DNA of 23,180 bases from a virus, in IMG/VR virus record IMGVR_UViG_3300031243_000013, positions 1-23,180 of that record, one strand, 5' to 3'. The first letter of the stretch is position 1. Every line of letters begins with the position of its first letter. Both the position numbers and the translations under genes were made by a program. This document shows, in pieces, positions 6,979 through 13,203 of the stretch. A model generated the notes under the pieces. The model was not told the DNA's origin. It did no database searches and saw only the letters and a program-made list of their open reading frames with translations.

Positions 6979-8316
6979 CTAGAAAGTAGAAGTCTTAACA
7001 ACGCCTACACTACCGCTACGAATAGGGTAGTTATACTCTGTATAGTACCTAATAGCATCAGACCAGTGTTCGACCCCCTCGGTCTTATTGATTTGTGCTG
7101 TATCTGGGTTATTCTCTAGCCAAGACGTGCGCTCCATAGAACGAACAGTGTTAAGCATACGAGGGTGAAAGTACATATTAACATCCCCGTTAGCGTTCTT
7201 AAGCTGAGCGTTAACTGCGTTAGTACTATCTATGATAGCTGGAGATGCCTCTCTAACCCTTACGGTTAGACCAGCCTTACGAAGAATACTGAAGTCGGTC
7301 TCCCCAGAGGCAGAGGTCTTACGACTCTTACCTGTAGGGTCCGGGTAGACGATTACCTTATGCCCATTCTTTACGTATTTACTTACGAGGGACTTAGCGA
7401 CCGAATCAGTATCAGGATGGCCACTAAGTTCGTGCAGCCAATGCGTCTGATTACCACGGCGAGCGCCGATAGCTGAAGCCATAATACCGATGTTGAAGTC
7501 CATTGCAACATGAACATCTTCTCCTTTCTGGATGTCAGGTAGAGCAGAGTCTACGTGATCATTACGATTAAACATATAGAACAGGTTGTTACCAGAGTCT
7601 TTAAATGATGCTTCATACTCTCTTGCAAACTTAAGAGGGTCTAGAGTCATCTTAGCTCGTTGAATCTCATCAGGATCTAGGTAGGGTGATTGTCTATAGT
7701 TAAAGTGGTAAGAACCCCAAGCGTTGTCATTCTCTTTCCTATTGAACATCTCATAGAAATAGTCATGACCCCTTGGTGTACTAATAACAATAGCACGACC
7801 GGGAAAAGGACTATTCCACTTCTTTTGCATCATAGGGGACCAACGAGTAGTAACACAAGGCTCGATTACCGACTCCCAGCTTTCCTTTAGGTTAGTACCT
7901 GCACCCTTCCAAGAACAGACCTCATCAAGAATAACAAGGTATTGTCCTGTACCGCGCATACGCTCTGAAGCCTCGTAAGACCAGAGCTTAAGCATAACGT
8001 TGTTAGGGAGCCAAAACTGACCAGCAGATCTACTATGTTTAACAGCAAAGTCCTCTAGACCGAGCTGCCAAGCAAGCAGCGGATAGTAAATATCCACCAC
8101 CTGCTGATAGGTAGGGGCAATAATAGCAACGTTCTTGTTAGGGACATCGGCTGGCATGTTAACTAGTTCTTGAACTGCCTGTAGCGCCGTAGTGCCAGCA
8201 AAATAAGACTTACCCCAACCTCGGGCAGCGCAAACCACACCATAACGGTATTTTCCATCAACCATAACATCTTTAAACACTCTACTTTGACCGGGGTGTA
8301 GTTTAATACTTGGCAT
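6979..8316 (-). CDS. terL: Terminase large subunit (DNA-packaging ATPase and nuclease)
   Basis: A 445-residue motor that packages phage DNA into the prohead and cuts concatemers. Residues 30-38 (AARGWGKSY) are the Walker A site. LVILDEV at 127-133 is Walker B with the catalytic Glu132. ISTPRG at 178-183 is the coupling motif. The RNase H-like nuclease half follows, with acidic positions Asp273 (AMDFNIG), Asp326 (VYPDPTGKS) and Asp420 (HWSDAIRYY). The length is normal for the family. It starts six bases after a small gene and shares the operon with the small subunit at 9037-9798. Unusually, no portal or capsid gene follows; spike and adhesin genes come next. Confidence 0.93.
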   Translation of the reverse strand: MPSIKLHPGQSRVFKDVMVDGKYRYGVVCAARGWGKSYFAGTTALQAVQELVNMPADVPNKNVAIIAPTYQQVVDIYYPLLAWQLGLEDFAVKHSRSAGQFWLPNNVMLKLWSYEASERMRGTGQYLVILDEVCSWKGAGTNLKESWESVIEPCVTTRWSPMMQKKWNSPFPGRAIVISTPRGHDYFYEMFNRKENDNAWGSYHFNYRQSPYLDPDEIQRAKMTLDPLKFAREYEASFKDSGNNLFYMFNRNDHVDSALPDIQKGEDVHVAMDFNIGIMASAIGARRGNQTHWLHELSGHPDTDSVAKSLVSKYVKNGHKVIVYPDPTGKSRKTSASGETDFSILRKAGLTVRVREASPAIIDSTNAVNAQLKNANGDVNMYFHPRMLNTVRSMERTSWLENNPDTAQINKTEGVEHWSDAIRYYTEYNYPIRSGSVGVVKTSTF

Positions 8317-8322
8317 GCTCTA

Positions 8323-8685
8323 TTATCCTACAACCGGTTCTGAAGACCAGTAGTCCCAAAGACTGTCTTGTCTATTGTCTGTCTCTACGAACTCGTTTTT
8401 GTGTACTCTTTGTTTCCCTACTTTTTTAAACTCACTATACACTTTAGGTCTCCTATACTCGTATTCATGAACAGAGGTTTCAGAATCAGAAGTAGCCATA
8501 GCGCTGTAATGAGATAAGAGCTTATTATGATGGTTCTTTTCTACAGTAATAACAACAGGACTCTCTAATGCCTCTTTCCAAGGGAAGAACTCAAAGAACA
8601 CAGACCCACCAATAGAGCCTGTTGGGTCCCTACGCATAATCAATTCGGCTATAAGATCGATGGTTTTCACACTTTTAAGCTCCAT
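8323..8685 (-). CDS. Hypothetical protein in the terminase operon
   Basis: A 120-residue protein starting MELKSVKTIDLIAELIMRRD. I choose this start because AAAGGGA lies six bases upstream; a longer form from 8709 has no ribosome site and overlaps the previous gene more. The first half contains SIGGSVFFEFFPWKEALESP and a basic KNHHNKLLSHY. The second half is polar, with SDSETSVHEYEYRRPKVYSE. No family is recognised. It overlaps the previous gene by 11 bases and ends six bases before the terminase large subunit, so it is likely co-translated with the packaging genes. Confidence 0.65.
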   Translation of the reverse strand: MELKSVKTIDLIAELIMRRDPTGSIGGSVFFEFFPWKEALESPVVITVEKNHHNKLLSHYSAMATSDSETSVHEYEYRRPKVYSEFKKVGKQRVHKNEFVETDNRQDSLWDYWSSEPVVG

Positions 8686-8905
8686 AATAGTCCCTTTCGT
8701 TGTTTTCATACACTACATCGTACTCAAGGTTTATTCCATACGCCCTAACTTCCCAACTACGACCATGTGCTTTTCTACTTTTACGGGTCATGGAAATAGC
8801 TTTTTTAGCTGCTGCTTGACTCTCATAGATACCGAGTTGTTTAACTGTATTATAGTCATCAGCGGGTGATCGATAGAACACTCTGTATATAGTTTCAAAA
8901 CTCAT
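8675..8905 (-). CDS. Small protein of DUF7336-like appearance
   Basis: A 76-residue protein (MSFETIYRVFYRSPADDYNT, then QLGIYESQAAAKKAISM). The arrangement of a YRV strand, an LGIY-S..AA..AI helix and a WEVRAYGINLEYDVVYE strand resembles small single-domain phage proteins of the DUF7336 type, which have no known function. AGGAAAG precedes the start, which overlaps the upstream ORF stop (ATGAGTTTTGA). It lies between the terminase subunits. The 58-residue protein at 15726-15902 has a comparable layout. Confidence 0.65.
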   Translation of the reverse strand: MSFETIYRVFYRSPADDYNTVKQLGIYESQAAAKKAISMTRKSRKAHGRSWEVRAYGINLEYDVVYENNERDYYGA

Positions 8906-9086
8906 CTAATACTTTCCTTCCTGTATCTGTTAGAGAAGCAAAACCTACATGAAGGTGCCATCTAACTAGGTCTTCTCGCATAAGCTGACAGAACTCCCAT
9001 GAACTATAGAACCTCTTATGGACCTTAGGTTCAGAATCAGAACTCGTAGCTAGCGTTAATAGTCGTTTCTTTCTTAGAGGTCTCAT
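8895..9086 (-). CDS. Possible winged-helix-like small protein overlapping terS
   Basis: A 63-codon ORF in the +1 frame relative to terS, from ATG 9086 to TGA 8895. The part beyond the terS stop reads SSWEFCQLMREDLVRWHLHV and then GFASLTDTGRKVLDEF. The LTDTGRKVL end is typical of winged-helix domains. Without it there would be a 130-base hole in a tightly packed operon, and the next gene start overlaps its stop. The 9086 ATG has only a weak, distant GGAAG. An internal ATG would give 28 residues after GGGAG. A frameshifted terS extension is the other option. The ORF looks real; its start is uncertain. Confidence 0.45.
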   Translation of the reverse strand: MRPLRKKRLLTLATSSDSEPKVHKRFYSSWEFCQLMREDLVRWHLHVGFASLTDTGRKVLDEF

Positions 9087-9798
9087 CCTCAGAGAATCTT
9101 CCATCTGAATCTGAATCTGAATCTGAATCCGAGTCATTGTTGTCTTTTTCACCGAGATCAAGTTTAATAATAGTTGGAGCCTTTTCATTGATGTCCAACT
9201 CTTGCTTATCAGGTACCATACGATAACCATACCGCTGGAGATCCTTAATGATGGTCTGTTTGATCTGTAGCATACCGTTATACTGGTGTGATCCACGAGG
9301 AACTGTATACTCATACCTATCAGGGTCATCTGTAGGAGCGTTACGAGCTTTATCAGTCTTCTTAACTCTCACAGCAGAAAGATCTCTGTTAATCTGCTTA
9401 TAGAGTTTGATCATCTCAACCATAGGATCGAAGTTAAGCTCTTCTAGCTTACCAGCAGCATTAGAGGGATCGATCTTCACATTCTTAGAGCCTTTAGGTC
9501 TACCGCCTTTATTGAATCTACGATTGTTTTCAAAGTCCCAATCACCGTTATCTACGGCATTGATCTTATCTTCCATAGCTGCACGAGCAGCCTGCTCTGT
9601 ATTCCATCTAGTTTCGTTTTCAGTACCTTCTTCCCCACTGAATAAAGGAGGATTCTCCCTCCCTTCACACCCTATGTGGCTCATCTTGTCTTTTTCTGAA
9701 ACATGGTTCTTTTTTGGCTTAGGACTCCCCGGCGGAAGACCATCTTTGCGAGGTCGACCACGAGGACGCTTAGGTTTGTCATCTTTATTATCAGACAT
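9037..9798 (-). CDS. terS: Terminase small subunit
   Basis: A 253-residue protein. Residues 9-20 (PKRPRGRPRKDG) and about 95-105 (FNKGGRPKGSK) are AT-hook-like DNA-binding segments. Residues 120-205 (ELNFDPMVEMIKLYKQINRD ... LQRYGYRMVPD) match the helical core of small terminase subunits of many tailed phages, where a DP-x-x-x-x-I-x-L helix pairs with a late YGY-R-V-P-[DE]. The tail has an Asp-Ser run (about 222-232) encoded by a six-base repeat. It should recognise phage DNA for packaging and load the large subunit. AAGGAG before the ATG is strong. The large subunit lies downstream, with three small genes between. Confidence 0.8.
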   Translation of the reverse strand: MSDNKDDKPKRPRGRPRKDGLPPGSPKPKKNHVSEKDKMSHIGCEGRENPPLFSGEEGTENETRWNTEQAARAAMEDKINAVDNGDWDFENNRRFNKGGRPKGSKNVKIDPSNAAGKLEELNFDPMVEMIKLYKQINRDLSAVRVKKTDKARNAPTDDPDRYEYTVPRGSHQYNGMLQIKQTIIKDLQRYGYRMVPDKQELDINEKAPTIIKLDLGEKDNNDSDSDSDSDSDGRFSEDETSKKETTINASYEF

Positions 9799-9810
9799 GG
9801 TCTCTCCTTA

Positions 9811-9900
9811 TCATTTATCTGTATGTTTACTATAGGAAAATAGGGAATGAAGACAGGGTACTAAATAGCTATTAAGTTTATTAAACAATAAAAAACCCAT
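9811..9900 (-). CDS. Possible 29-residue ORF before terS
   Basis: ATG 9900 follows AGGGAACTTAAG and encodes MGFLLFNKLNSYLVPCLHSL to a HTDK end, stopping nine bases before the terS ribosome site. The DNA is AT-rich and the peptide resembles no family, so this may be leader rather than gene. The surrounding gap 9799-10011 also has an imperfect inverted repeat at 9930-9951 and a TTGATA followed by AT-rich sequence that could be a promoter for the terminase operon. Confidence 0.25.
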   Translation of the reverse strand: MGFLLFNKLNSYLVPCLHSLFSYSKHTDK

Positions 9901-10011
9901 CTTAAGTTCCCTTAACTACATGATTTCATTAGATCTTTTTTAAAGATTCTATTAAAATAAAGACCAGATAAAATTATCAATACCTTCATCGGGAGATTAC
10001 TAAAAGACCCT

Positions 10012-10542
10012 TTATTCAGGTAAATAAAAAGGACCGACCTCTTTAGAGTAATCATCGAGAGATATGCTAAAGAAGGTTGTAGACTTCACAACAAAGTTTC
10101 TAATGCGTTCATCATAGCAAAGATGGTCTGTTACAGCAGTTAGAGTGCCTTTCTTTAATGAAAAGGTATCCTCTCCACCACTGATGACATATAGCCTAAA
10201 CTCCTGTGGTCCGGGTGGTCTATTACCCTCGTTTTCATTGGCTTGCCAATCTAACTCACTAGTCTCTCCTCTAACCGAGTGATAGATCTCTAGAGAAAGA
10301 AAAGAACAAGCCCTCTTGATAAAAGACACATCAACAATGAAACTCTTTTCTTTTACCCCGAAATGAGGGTTATCTAGCCTTACCTTCGAATAAGGCTCAC
10401 TTATCCTGTAGGGAAGGTTGTAGTAGTTATAAGAGCTGTAGAGAGCACTAGTTACAGCAATACTAAAAATCAAAAATACCAGTCTTATAAACCAAGTTTT
10501 CAATGTAGTATTATATTTATATTTATATTCATATTTGGTCAT
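10012..10542 (-). CDS. Single-pass membrane protein of unknown function
   Basis: A 176-residue protein from ATG 10542, four bases inside the previous gene (ATGA). The N-terminus is MTKYEYKYKYNTTLKTWFIR, followed by one hydrophobic segment (LVFLIFSIAVTSALY, about residues 21-36). The remaining 140 residues are polar with mixed strand and helix character. The short basic N-terminus suggests N-in topology with the C-terminal domain outside the cytoplasmic membrane. The YEYKYKY stretch comes from a six-base repeat. Pairing with a coiled-coil membrane gene recalls lysis or envelope modules, but no lysis motif is seen. Confidence 0.65.
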   Translation of the reverse strand: MTKYEYKYKYNTTLKTWFIRLVFLIFSIAVTSALYSSYNYYNLPYRISEPYSKVRLDNPHFGVKEKSFIVDVSFIKRACSFLSLEIYHSVRGETSELDWQANENEGNRPPGPQEFRLYVISGGEDTFSLKKGTLTAVTDHLCYDERIRNFVVKSTTFFSISLDDYSKEVGPFYLPE

Positions 10543-10832
10543 TGTCCTATAAGTCCTCCTCTGGAGACCCAAGTCCAGACAGAAGCTATAAATGCCCCGC
10601 CAAGGATCCAGAAAAATCTGTTCCAACCTGTTCTCATCCTATCATCATTCTCTTTAATAGCATAATTAGTCTGTGCTAAGAGTTCTGTAAGAGTTTTGAT
10701 CTGGGACTTCATAGTTGTTTCAGTTATTTCCATTTCTCTAACTTTTAGTTCAGTTAGTTCTATTTTTCTTTTTTGTTCCTCTACTGCTCTACATAAAGCT
10801 CTTATTTCATAGCTTTGCTTTTCTTCATTCAT
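10539..10832 (-). CDS. Coiled-coil protein with C-terminal membrane anchor (XhlA-like layout)
   Basis: A 97-residue protein. Residues 1-65 form a charged heptad-rich coiled coil (AVEEQKRKIELTELKVREME, then KSQIKTLTELLAQ). Residues about 70-90 are hydrophobic (FFWILGGAFIASVWTWV). This coil-then-anchor arrangement is that of XhlA-type holin partners and other small phage membrane proteins. GAGG lies nine bases before the ATG. It is the first gene after the tandem promoter-like array and couples directly to the 176-residue membrane protein. A holin-related role is possible but unproven. Confidence 0.65.
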   Translation of the reverse strand: MNEEKQSYEIRALCRAVEEQKRKIELTELKVREMEITETTMKSQIKTLTELLAQTNYAIKENDDRMRTGWNRFFWILGGAFIASVWTWVSRGGLIGQ

Positions 10833-10866
10833 CCTAGGATCCTCTCTTTAGATTTGAGGTCTAAGG

Positions 10867-10980
10867 CTCTGTTAAATTATTTATTAACAAATAATCAACA
10901 AACAACAGTCCTTTCGATTCAAGGGAAGACCCTTTAGGGTCTCTTCTTAGCATCTACTGACTCCGATCTCGTCAGTAAGG
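10867..10980 (-). repeat. Structured-RNA repeat, copy 1
   Basis: A 114-base unit nearly identical to 11139-11252. On the minus strand it carries an ACTGAC/GTCAGT stem-loop (about 10956-10976), an AGACCC-TAAA-GGGTCT stem-loop (about 10927-10942), and an AT-rich end containing GTTTGTTGATTATTTGTTAA. It lies in the leader of the 97-residue gene. Confidence 0.8.
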
Positions 10981-11060
10981 TTCCTAGTTAGAATCCTTTA
11001 GGGTTTCTTTTTACCCTCTTCTTTAACGTCACCTATTTTATTTCTTTACTTTCAATTGTT

Positions 11061-11090
11061 TATCTACTATAAAACTGTAAGTTTTGTTAA
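11061..11090 (-). promoter_or_regulatory. Promoter-like element, copy 1 (weak)
   Basis: On the minus strand TTAACA (11085-11090) is followed after 18 bases by TAGATA (11061-11066). This is a diverged form of the two elements at 11331 and 11438. The leader box 11020-11035 lies about 26 bases downstream. Confidence 0.4.
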
Positions 11091-11138
11091 AAAAGGTAAG
11101 ATCCTCTTAGGATCCCTAGTTAGGATCCTACCTTAAGT

Positions 11139-11252
11139 CTCTGTTAAAGTATTTATTAACAAATAATCAACAAACAACAATGCTTTCGATTCAAGGGAAG
11201 ACCCTTTAGGGTCTCTTCTTAGCCTCCACTGACTCCGATCTCGTCAGTAAGG
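11139..11252 (-). repeat. Structured-RNA repeat, copy 2
   Basis: Same length and stem-loops as copy 1, offset by 272 bases. The stems are unchanged; the few differences fall mainly in linkers and at the edge after the ACTGAC stem. Each copy is preceded, in the transcribed direction, by a CTAACTAG palindrome whose flanking arms differ between copies (GGATT/GAACC in one, GGTCC/GGGCC in the other). Confidence 0.8.
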
Positions 11253-11288
11253 CCCCTAGTTAGGACCCCTATTTAGGGGTTTTCCCCC

Positions 11289-11369
11289 TTCTTTAACGTC
11301 ACCTATTTTTTCTCTTTACTTTCAATTGTTTATCTACCTTAAACTATGACTTTTGTCAAAAAAGATAAG
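11289..11369 (-). repeat. 81-bp perfect direct repeat, copy A (promoter plus leader box)
   Basis: Identical over 81 bases to 11396-11476, offset 107. It contains a promoter-like pair and the leader box. A diverged third version spans about 11020-11100. Confidence 0.9.
11331..11359 (-). promoter_or_regulatory. Sigma70-like promoter, copy 2
   Basis: On the minus strand a perfect TTGACA (11354-11359) is followed after 17 bases by TAGATA (11331-11336). A TGAC-AAAA-GTCA inverted repeat overlaps the -35 hexamer and could be an operator. The -10 match is only partial. Confidence 0.5.
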
Positions 11370-11395
11370 ATCCTTTAGGGTTTCTTTTTACCCTC

Positions 11396-11476
11396 TTCTT
11401 TAACGTCACCTATTTTTTCTCTTTACTTTCAATTGTTTATCTACCTTAAACTATGACTTTTGTCAAAAAAGATAAG
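11396..11476 (-). repeat. 81-bp perfect direct repeat, copy B (promoter plus leader box)
   Basis: Second identical copy, lying directly downstream of the intrinsic terminator at 11477-11505, so transcription would restart here after the upstream operon ends. It is followed by a GGGT...ACCC pairing segment. Confidence 0.9.
11438..11466 (-). promoter_or_regulatory. Sigma70-like promoter, copy 3
   Basis: TTGACA (11461-11466), a 17-base spacer and TAGATA (11438-11443) on the minus strand, identical to copy 2 with the same inverted repeat over the -35 element. The first transcribed bases would lead into the leader box at 11397-11412. Confidence 0.5.
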
Positions 11477-11505
11477 AAAAAAAAAAAAAAGGGGGTATGA
11501 CCCCC
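11477..11505 (-). terminator. Strong intrinsic terminator
   Basis: On the minus strand GGGGGT-CAT-ACCCCC forms a perfect six-pair stem and is followed at once by 14 T. Just upstream, CCCCATCC and GGATGGGG (within 11506-11540) can form an eight-pair stem. It would end transcripts arriving from the 11739-12986 cluster. Confidence 0.85.
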
Positions 11506-11509
11506 ACCC

Positions 11510-11735
11510 CATCCCAATTAAGGGACAGGATGGGGGTTCATGAGTAAGGTCTCTTCATACCAGAGAGCTCCAGAGTGTACCCCTCTGGTGACTCCTCTAA
11601 GCTCTGGATACCCACCCTACTAGAAGAGTGAACCCATGTCTCTACGGTCTCCTTTGAGGCACTTTACCATAGTTGATCGGTAACTTCAGTAAGAGGGCCA
11701 CATACTAATGCTAGCCTCTTGTTCCTCATTGAAGA
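11510..11735 (-). ncRNA. Candidate structured non-coding RNA or 3' leader
   Basis: About 225 bases without a convincing gene, between the 70-residue membrane gene and the terminator. Two stem-loops are visible on the minus strand. At 11642-11672 CTATGGT pairs with ACCGTAG around an inner CTC/GAG. At 11560-11607 CCAGAG pairs with CTCTGG around a GGGTACA loop, enclosed by an outer AGAGC/GCTCT stem. The G/C-rich 11506-11540 segment and the terminator complete a transcript-like end. It could be a small RNA or a stable 3' end. A 21-codon ORF (11664-11729) is probably chance. Confidence 0.4.
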
Positions 11736-11738
11736 GCC

Positions 11739-11951
11739 TTATCTGCTCCTCAAAAAAATGCTCGTAGGATCGTACAAGGATCTGACGGTATCTAAGACAA
11801 TAGAGACAGATAGAACGATAAACACAACAGTTAGGACAAAATAGATGACTCTTTTACTATCCTTCTCGTATCCTTCGAAGAGCTTGTTCCCCGTTAAAAC
11901 CAAATAGGTACCTGCTAAGACAATTGCCAGATAGAAGATAGCAGTAAGCAT
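11739..11951 (-). CDS. Small two-helix membrane protein
   Basis: A 70-residue protein with two hydrophobic segments: residues about 2-21 (LTAIFYLAIVLAGTYLVL) and 34-54 (RVIYFVLTVVFIVLSVSIVL), joined by a charged loop (KLFEGYEKDSKR). The layout would place both ends on the same side of the membrane and is that of many small phage inner-membrane proteins, including holins and superinfection-exclusion proteins; nothing decides between them. AAGGA lies ten bases before the ATG. It is the last gene before the terminator at 11477-11505. Confidence 0.7.
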   Translation of the reverse strand: MLTAIFYLAIVLAGTYLVLTGNKLFEGYEKDSKRVIYFVLTVVFIVLSVSIVLDTVRSLYDPTSIFLRSR

Positions 11952-11968
11952 AGCTTATTTTCCTTTTC

Positions 11969-12529
11969 TTAGTAGGAGAGACCGGTTTTCATGTTGCGGA
12001 TGACTTCTGCCTCCCTCGCCATATAAGTCATAATGACAGACCATTGTATCCGAATTTCTGTAGTAGGGGCATTCAGAATGTTATGGAAAGCGAACTCAAC
12101 ATGACGATCTACAGACAGAGCAGCTTCTTCAAGTGCAGCATTACGCTCCCTGTCAAGGATAGTCCTAAGTTTTTTCTCCTCTTCAAGTTCAGCTTCTTCT
12201 GCCCCATATTCGTCTGCTTCAAGTTCAGCTTCTTCAGGGTTCATGCTCATGAAGATTGGGCTGTTGCCATCAATGACGAAAAAGTCTTGATATTCCTCCT
12301 CAGGTACATCAACAATCATATCTTCACCGAGAACAATACTATCAGGCTTACAAGTGCATTTGTATTGGTATCGGTATTGGTAGGGGGTGGCATTTTGCGG
12401 TTTGTTCATTTTAGAATTCTTCTTATCCTTAGTTTCAGCTTCAAGTTCGTCTTCTTCATCCCAGTAGATCTTTTCCGCAAAGTAGAGATCATCATCTGGA
12501 TTGGTATGAGTGCGCTGGTTATTTTCCAT
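11969..12529 (-). CDS. Acidic hypothetical protein
   Basis: A 186-residue protein starting MENNQRTHTNPDDDLYFAEK. AAGGA nine bases before ATG 12529 supports this start over the upstream one at 12577. It has a QYRYQYKCTCKP stretch encoded by a six-base repeat (12361-12383), a highly acidic Glu/Ala stretch (NPEEAELEADEYGAEEAELE) likely to be helical, and a C-terminal helical segment (IQWSVIMTYMAREAEVIRNM). No family is recognised. It overlaps the previous gene by 11 bases. Confidence 0.65.
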   Translation of the reverse strand: MENNQRTHTNPDDDLYFAEKIYWDEEDELEAETKDKKNSKMNKPQNATPYQYRYQYKCTCKPDSIVLGEDMIVDVPEEEYQDFFVIDGNSPIFMSMNPEEAELEADEYGAEEAELEEEKKLRTILDRERNAALEEAALSVDRHVEFAFHNILNAPTTEIRIQWSVIMTYMAREAEVIRNMKTGLSY

Positions 12530-12746
12530 TTTTAGCGTCCTTACTGGTTTGGTGTTGAGCTTTTTCATAGCCTGCAAAGAAGGCTCTTCTTATGATACTA
12601 TAGGTCGGTGAGGACTCTATAGTCTCTCTTACTGAGTCATCTGGCCTGAAATGAGATCCGTGGAACTCATCCCAGTACCATTCTTCAAAGAGCTGGTTTA
12701 TTTGGGGTAACACGACTAGCACCTCCTCCGGGTCCAGAGGGTCCAC
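12519..12746 (-). CDS. Small hypothetical phage protein, GTG start
   Basis: Up to 75 residues from GTG 12746. A second GTG at 12713 has GGAGGAG at good spacing before it and would give 64 residues, which I think is the more likely start. The core reads QINQLFEEWYWDEFHGSHFR and then IIRRAFFAGYEKAQ. A tryptophan-rich helix followed by AFFAGYEKA matches a common small phage protein pattern of unknown function. Its 5' end lies inside the 41-residue gene in another frame. It is followed by the acidic 186-residue gene. Confidence 0.6.
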   Translation of the reverse strand: MDPLDPEEVLVVLPQINQLFEEWYWDEFHGSHFRPDDSVRETIESSPTYSIIRRAFFAGYEKAQHQTSKDAKNGK

Positions 12747-12810
12747 CGCCGCCCCCTTTAAAAAAAGCGATGATGACGATAATAGCTATTATCGTGACAA
12801 AAAAGTCCAT
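12685..12810 (-). CDS. 41-residue membrane micro-protein with Gly-rich tail
   Basis: From ATG 12810 the product is MDFFVTIIAIIVIIAFFKGG with a continuing GGG-P-S-G-P-GGG linker and a VTPNKPAL end. One hydrophobic helix (residues 3-17) followed by a Gly/Pro-rich tail is clear. GGAGAC lies five bases upstream, and the ATG overlaps the preceding stop as TAATG, so the start is well supported. The Gly-rich segment is encoded by the same DNA as the start of the 75-residue gene in another frame. The function is unknown. Confidence 0.7.
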   Translation of the reverse strand: MDFFVTIIAIIVIIAFFKGGGGGPSGPGGGASRVTPNKPAL

Positions 12811-12986
12811 TATTTGTCTCCTTTAAGTTCTTTCGTTACGCTATCAGAGCAAGAATCTTTGAGAGCATCAGCCTTTTCTGTTGTTTCTTCCTGTCTCTCC
12901 TTTATTCTTTGAGATTCTCGAACAAATCTTACTGCTACGTTGAACAGAAAGATCCCCCCAAAGAGGAATAGCGCGGTCTCTAACAT
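12810..12986 (-). CDS. 58-residue membrane-anchored small protein
   Basis: From ATG 12986: MLETALFLFGGIFLFNVAVR, then a charged helical tail (QRIKERQEETTEKADALKDS). One N-terminal hydrophobic helix with a cytoplasmic coiled tail is predicted by eye. The frame is open further upstream to 13172, but that part overlaps the 62-residue gene. A 13-base A tract lies between a possible AAAGGA site and GGGG directly before the ATG, an unusual ribosome-site region. It couples to the next micro-protein through TAATG. Function unknown. Confidence 0.65.
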   Translation of the reverse strand: MLETALFLFGGIFLFNVAVRFVRESQRIKERQEETTEKADALKDSCSDSVTKELKGDK

Positions 12987-13014
12987 CCCCTTTTTTTTTT
13001 TTTCCTTTCGATTG

Positions 13015-13203
13015 TTAGGTGAACCTTTTTCCGAGTTTTCGTTTGGTTGCTTTAGAGCCGTCTGCTGTAGTGCATCGACCCCAAGATTTTCCTTTAGACA
13101 CCGGCCCTTTAAGCTTCTGATAGGGAAGGGTGTTATTGCCGCCTGAAGCCGCTGTCTTGAGCGTACGTACACCGGTTTTGTTCATAACTGGTACTGTTTC
13201 CAT
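13015..13203 (-). CDS. Small basic hypothetical protein
   Basis: A 62-residue, Lys/Arg/Gly-rich protein (METVPVMNKTGVRTLKTAAS, then KSWGRCTTADGSKATKRKLG). AAGGA seven bases upstream supports the ATG. The high positive charge fits a nucleic-acid or host-protein binder, but no motif is recognisable. Its 5' end overlaps the 91-residue ORF by about 70 bases, an overlap longer than usual here, so one of the two borders may be misjudged. Confidence 0.6.
   Translation of the reverse strand: METVPVMNKTGVRTLKTAASGGNNTLPYQKLKGPVSKGKSWGRCTTADGSKATKRKLGKRFT

Noticed and set aside
10870-10951. 30-codon frame inside repeat copy 1 (MLRRDPKGSSLESKGLLFVD...), also open in copy 2.
   Set aside because: Copy 2 has no start codon, no ribosome site is present in either, and the hairpins explain the conservation.
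10950-10980. CTGACGAG on the minus strand resembles the CUGANGA core of a hammerhead ribozyme.
   Set aside because: No GAAA element with a proper second stem and cleavage site follows; the bases are better explained by the ACTGAC/GTCAGT hairpin.
11491-11540. G-rich runs near the terminator as a G-quadruplex.
   Set aside because: Only three clear G runs lie close together on the minus strand before the C run, which pairs in the hairpin instead.
11540-11700. Possible tRNA gene in the structured intergenic region.
   Set aside because: No T-loop GGTTCRA-like arm, acceptor stem or cloverleaf spacing could be fitted on either strand.
11664-11729. 21-codon ORF (MRNKRLALVCGPLTEVTDQL...) with an AAGG upstream.
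   Set aside because: Overlaps a strong stem-loop, resembles no family, and the signal is what chance would give in this gap.
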